From contig NZ_QYUK01000011.1 of NCBI RefSeq assembly GCF_003590945.1, positions 1,330,001-1,394,000 on the forward strand: 64,000 nucleotides of DNA. Direction: 5' to 3'. The position numbers were made by a program, and so were the translations under genes. Positions 62,147 to 64,000 of the stretch are shown in pieces. The stretch is from Oleomonas cavernae (GTDB lineage Bacteria > Pseudomonadota > Alphaproteobacteria > Zavarziniales > Zavarziniaceae). How positions within the stretch are numbered: the first letter of the stretch is position 1; each line of letters opens with the position of its first letter. The notes under the pieces are model-generated. The model made no database searches. It had not been told where the DNA came from and was given only the letters and a program-made list of their open reading frames with translations.

Positions 62147-63810
62147 GACCGGCTCCCGACGAACTTCTTGATGTTTTCAGACCGGCTGGTCTTGCCCGCC
62201 GTCGACTTCACCAGCCAGCCGGGCGGCATCACCTCGACCTTGCGCAGGCTCAACTCCAGCACGTCATAGACCGCCTTCTTGACCAGCCGCTTGAGATCGC
62301 GCACGCCGATCGTATCCGCAATCTCGGACTCGACGATGACCACGGCTTCCTCGCTGCCGGTCTCGCCGTCGTAGAGCGCGAAGGCGACGCAGCGGCCGGG
62401 CTTGACCCCCGGCACCTGGTTGATCGCATGTTCGATGTCGTTGGCATAGAAATTACGGCCGTGGATGACCAGCATTTCCTTCTTGCGGCCGCAGATGAAA
62501 ATCTCGCCGTCGAGCAGGAAGCCGATGTCGCCGCTGTGGTACCAGCCGTCCTTGTCGAAGGCGCCCATCGTCGCGTCGACATTCTTGTAGTAGCCGTCGA
62601 ACAGGAAGGTGGCGCGAATGCAGACCTCGCCGACCGCGACGCCGTCCAGATCATCCCGCTCGGCATCTTCGGGGGCCGGCGCGATCTTGATCTCCAGCCC
62701 GTCGATCGGCTTGCCGCAGGACATGAAACCCTCGGCCCCGGCGCCGGTGTGCGCGACCGGCACCGCCCGCCGGCGGGTGCGCAGGATCTCGCGGTCGACA
62801 TAGAGGGGCCGGGCCGGCACGCCGTATTCGCCCTGGGTCGAGGCAAAGACGTTCTCGGCCATGCCATAGCTGGTGATGACCTGTTCGGGGCGCAGGCCGT
62901 TGGGCGCGAAGGTCGCCATGAAATGGGCGAAGGTCTCGGGCTTGCAGGGTTCCGAGGTCGAGATGAAGGCCTTCATGCTGGACAGGTCGACGGTGAAATC
63001 CGCCGGCCTGGTGCGCGCCATGTGGGCCAGGGCGAAATTGGGCTGCCAACTGTAGTTGGCCTTGTGGCGCTCGATGAGCTTCAGGATCGACATGGGCTCG
63101 CCGACCCATTCGAACGGGTCCATGGCGACGACGCTGGCGCCGAACTGCAAGGGCATCAGGAACGAGGTGATCAGGCCCATGTCGTGATAGAGCGGCAGCC
63201 AGCTCGCCACGATGTCGTCCAGGCCGAACTGGACCGAGCGGCCATAGGCGGTCAGGTGGCGCTCGATCTGGCCATAGGTCAGCATCACGCCTTTTTTCAG
63301 GCCCGTGGTGCCGGACGAATGCTGCAGCAGGGCCAGTTCGTCCTGCTTGGGCAGGACATTGGGCACCCCGTCGTCGGTCCGCGGCACCCCTTGCGCATCG
63401 GCGACGATGACCGGACAGCCGACCGGCGCCGCGATCCCGTCCAGCGCCGCTGCATTCTCGGCATAGGTCACGGCGACCGCCGGACGGATGCGCTCGAACA
63501 GGGTCGCATGGGCCTGCCAGTAGAGCTTGGGATCCTGCTTAGGGGTCGGGAAGGGCAGGTAGGACGGCAGGAGGCCCGCCAGCATCGCGCCCAGGAACGA
63601 GGTGTAGAGGTCGGTCGACTGCTTGAGGACGATCACCACCACGCTGCGCGCCGGCACGCCCTGAGCCCGATAGGCCGTCGCCCAGCGCCGGGCGCCCTCC
63701 ATCAGATCGAGATAGCTCAGGATCTTGAAGCGATCGCCTTCATAGAGCACCAGGAACGGCTTGTACGGTCGCGCAGCCACATGCTGCTCGAAGCTTGCGA
63801 GTAACGACAT
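62143..63810 (-). CDS. Fatty acyl-AMP ligase (FAAL-like)
   Basis: About 555 residues. Adenylation motifs: LLQHSSGTTGLKKGVML (A3), SWLPLYHDMGLITSFLMPL (the LPLYHDMGL form typical of FAALs), SYGMAENVF (A5), GDIGFLLDGEIFICGRKKEM (A7/A8) and LVKSTAGKTSRSENIKKF (A10 Lys). The region IHGRNFYANDIE matches the GRNxYPxDIE of FAALs rather than CoA ligases. It would load a fatty acid onto the adjacent ACP. ATG 63810 gives MSLLASFEQHVAARPYK; GTG 63858 is possible. The frame is clean. Confidence 0.87.
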   Translation of the reverse strand: MSLLASFEQHVAARPYKPFLVLYEGDRFKILSYLDLMEGARRWATAYRAQGVPARSVVVIVLKQSTDLYTSFLGAMLAGLLPSYLPFPTPKQDPKLYWQAHATLFERIRPAVAVTYAENAAALDGIAAPVGCPVIVADAQGVPRTDDGVPNVLPKQDELALLQHSSGTTGLKKGVMLTYGQIERHLTAYGRSVQFGLDDIVASWLPLYHDMGLITSFLMPLQFGASVVAMDPFEWVGEPMSILKLIERHKANYSWQPNFALAHMARTRPADFTVDLSSMKAFISTSEPCKPETFAHFMATFAPNGLRPEQVITSYGMAENVFASTQGEYGVPARPLYVDREILRTRRRAVPVAHTGAGAEGFMSCGKPIDGLEIKIAPAPEDAERDDLDGVAVGEVCIRATFLFDGYYKNVDATMGAFDKDGWYHSGDIGFLLDGEIFICGRKKEMLVIHGRNFYANDIEHAINQVPGVKPGRCVAFALYDGETGSEEAVVIVESEIADTIGVRDLKRLVKKAVYDVLELSLRKVEVMPPGWLVKSTAGKTSRSENIKKFVGSRS

Positions 63811-64000
63811 CCCCAACACCCCGACCGACTCCGCCCGGTCTAACGCCTCACACATCACAGCCTAGCGCCGTCCGGTGCGGCGCAACCACAAAAGTTTTGT
63901 CCCAGGACGGAGGCTTTCGACGGGATTTCATATCCCATTTGGTTGGGATGGCCCGACGAAGCATCGGCGACCAGTCGGGATGGCCGCGGCGCCGGCTGCC
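63811..64000. other. Upstream region of the FAAL operon, no gene seen
   Basis: About 190 bases with no convincing coding frame. It contains a short dyad ATCCCA-N6-TGGGAT (63932-63937 / 63944-63949), which could be an operator or a hairpin for the operon reading away from it. The frame of the FAAL is open to 63858. Confidence 0.35.

Overview
The window is high-GC DNA, dense in genes on both strands, and most likely chromosomal DNA of an alphaproteobacterium, probably Rhodospirillales-like (inference). The main reasons are an sdhE-mfd pair, the order rlpA-dacC-tmk-holB-metG-tatD-MBL hydrolase, an imuA-imuB-dnaE2 mutagenesis cassette preceded by a GTTC-N7-GTTC LexA box, and 78-bp palindromes of the 'VIPAKAGIH' type. 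Layout: 0-5.6 kb carries a ProW-like permease (cut by the left edge), sdhE and mfd. 5.6-8.3 kb is an accessory patch with a HigBA-type toxin-antitoxin pair, an AT-rich orphan gene, a DUF6429 gene and a TacA/TacT (DUF1778/GNAT) pair. 8.3-13.1 kb holds a DsbA-family protein, an HSL-type esterase, an SDR, a UNG-fold protein, and an XRE-cupin regulator divergent from an EamA exporter with paired palindromic operators. 13.1-19.2 kb has a MerR regulator coupled to a VIT/vWA protein, an acyl-CoA ligase with a PhnZ-like HD protein, and an alpha-methylacyl-CoA racemase. 19.2-30.3 kb has a KfrA-like protein with a perfect inverted-repeat operator, two paralogous RTX proteins with unusual Tyr/Asp/Glu-rich N-terminal domains, an M48 lipoprotein, a flavin/PNPOx protein, and LysR and TetR regulators. 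30.3-36.9 kb has a multicopper oxidase, a DUF455 protein, hypotheticals, an orphan antitoxin, an AT-rich secreted protein and tRNA-Ser(UGA). 37-41.6 kb has a third RTX protein, a sulfotransferase and an MmgE/PrpD protein. 41.7-50 kb is the conserved cell-wall/replication block. 50-53.7 kb has a Kef-type antiporter and a large membrane protein. 53.7-59.4 kb is the SOS mutagenesis cassette. 59.5-63.8 kb has an SDR and a translationally coupled operon: fatty acyl-AMP ligase, acyl carrier protein, and an AlgX/AlgJ-like SGNH protein with TPRs and no export signal. A striking technical feature is that eleven unrelated genes (mfd, esterase, two SDRs, VIT/vWA, multicopper oxidase, DUF455, holB, MBL hydrolase, Kef antiporter, imuA) are each broken by the apparent loss of one base, nearly always in a G/C run. 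All eleven are cured by restoring one G or C, which points to systematic homopolymer errors in the assembly rather than decay. These genes are annotated across the break as single CDSs. The most novel biology is the cytosolic FAAL-ACP-SGNH/TPR operon, the in-frame 78-bp palindrome inside dnaE2, the RTX paralogues, and a UNG-fold protein lacking the catalytic aspartate.
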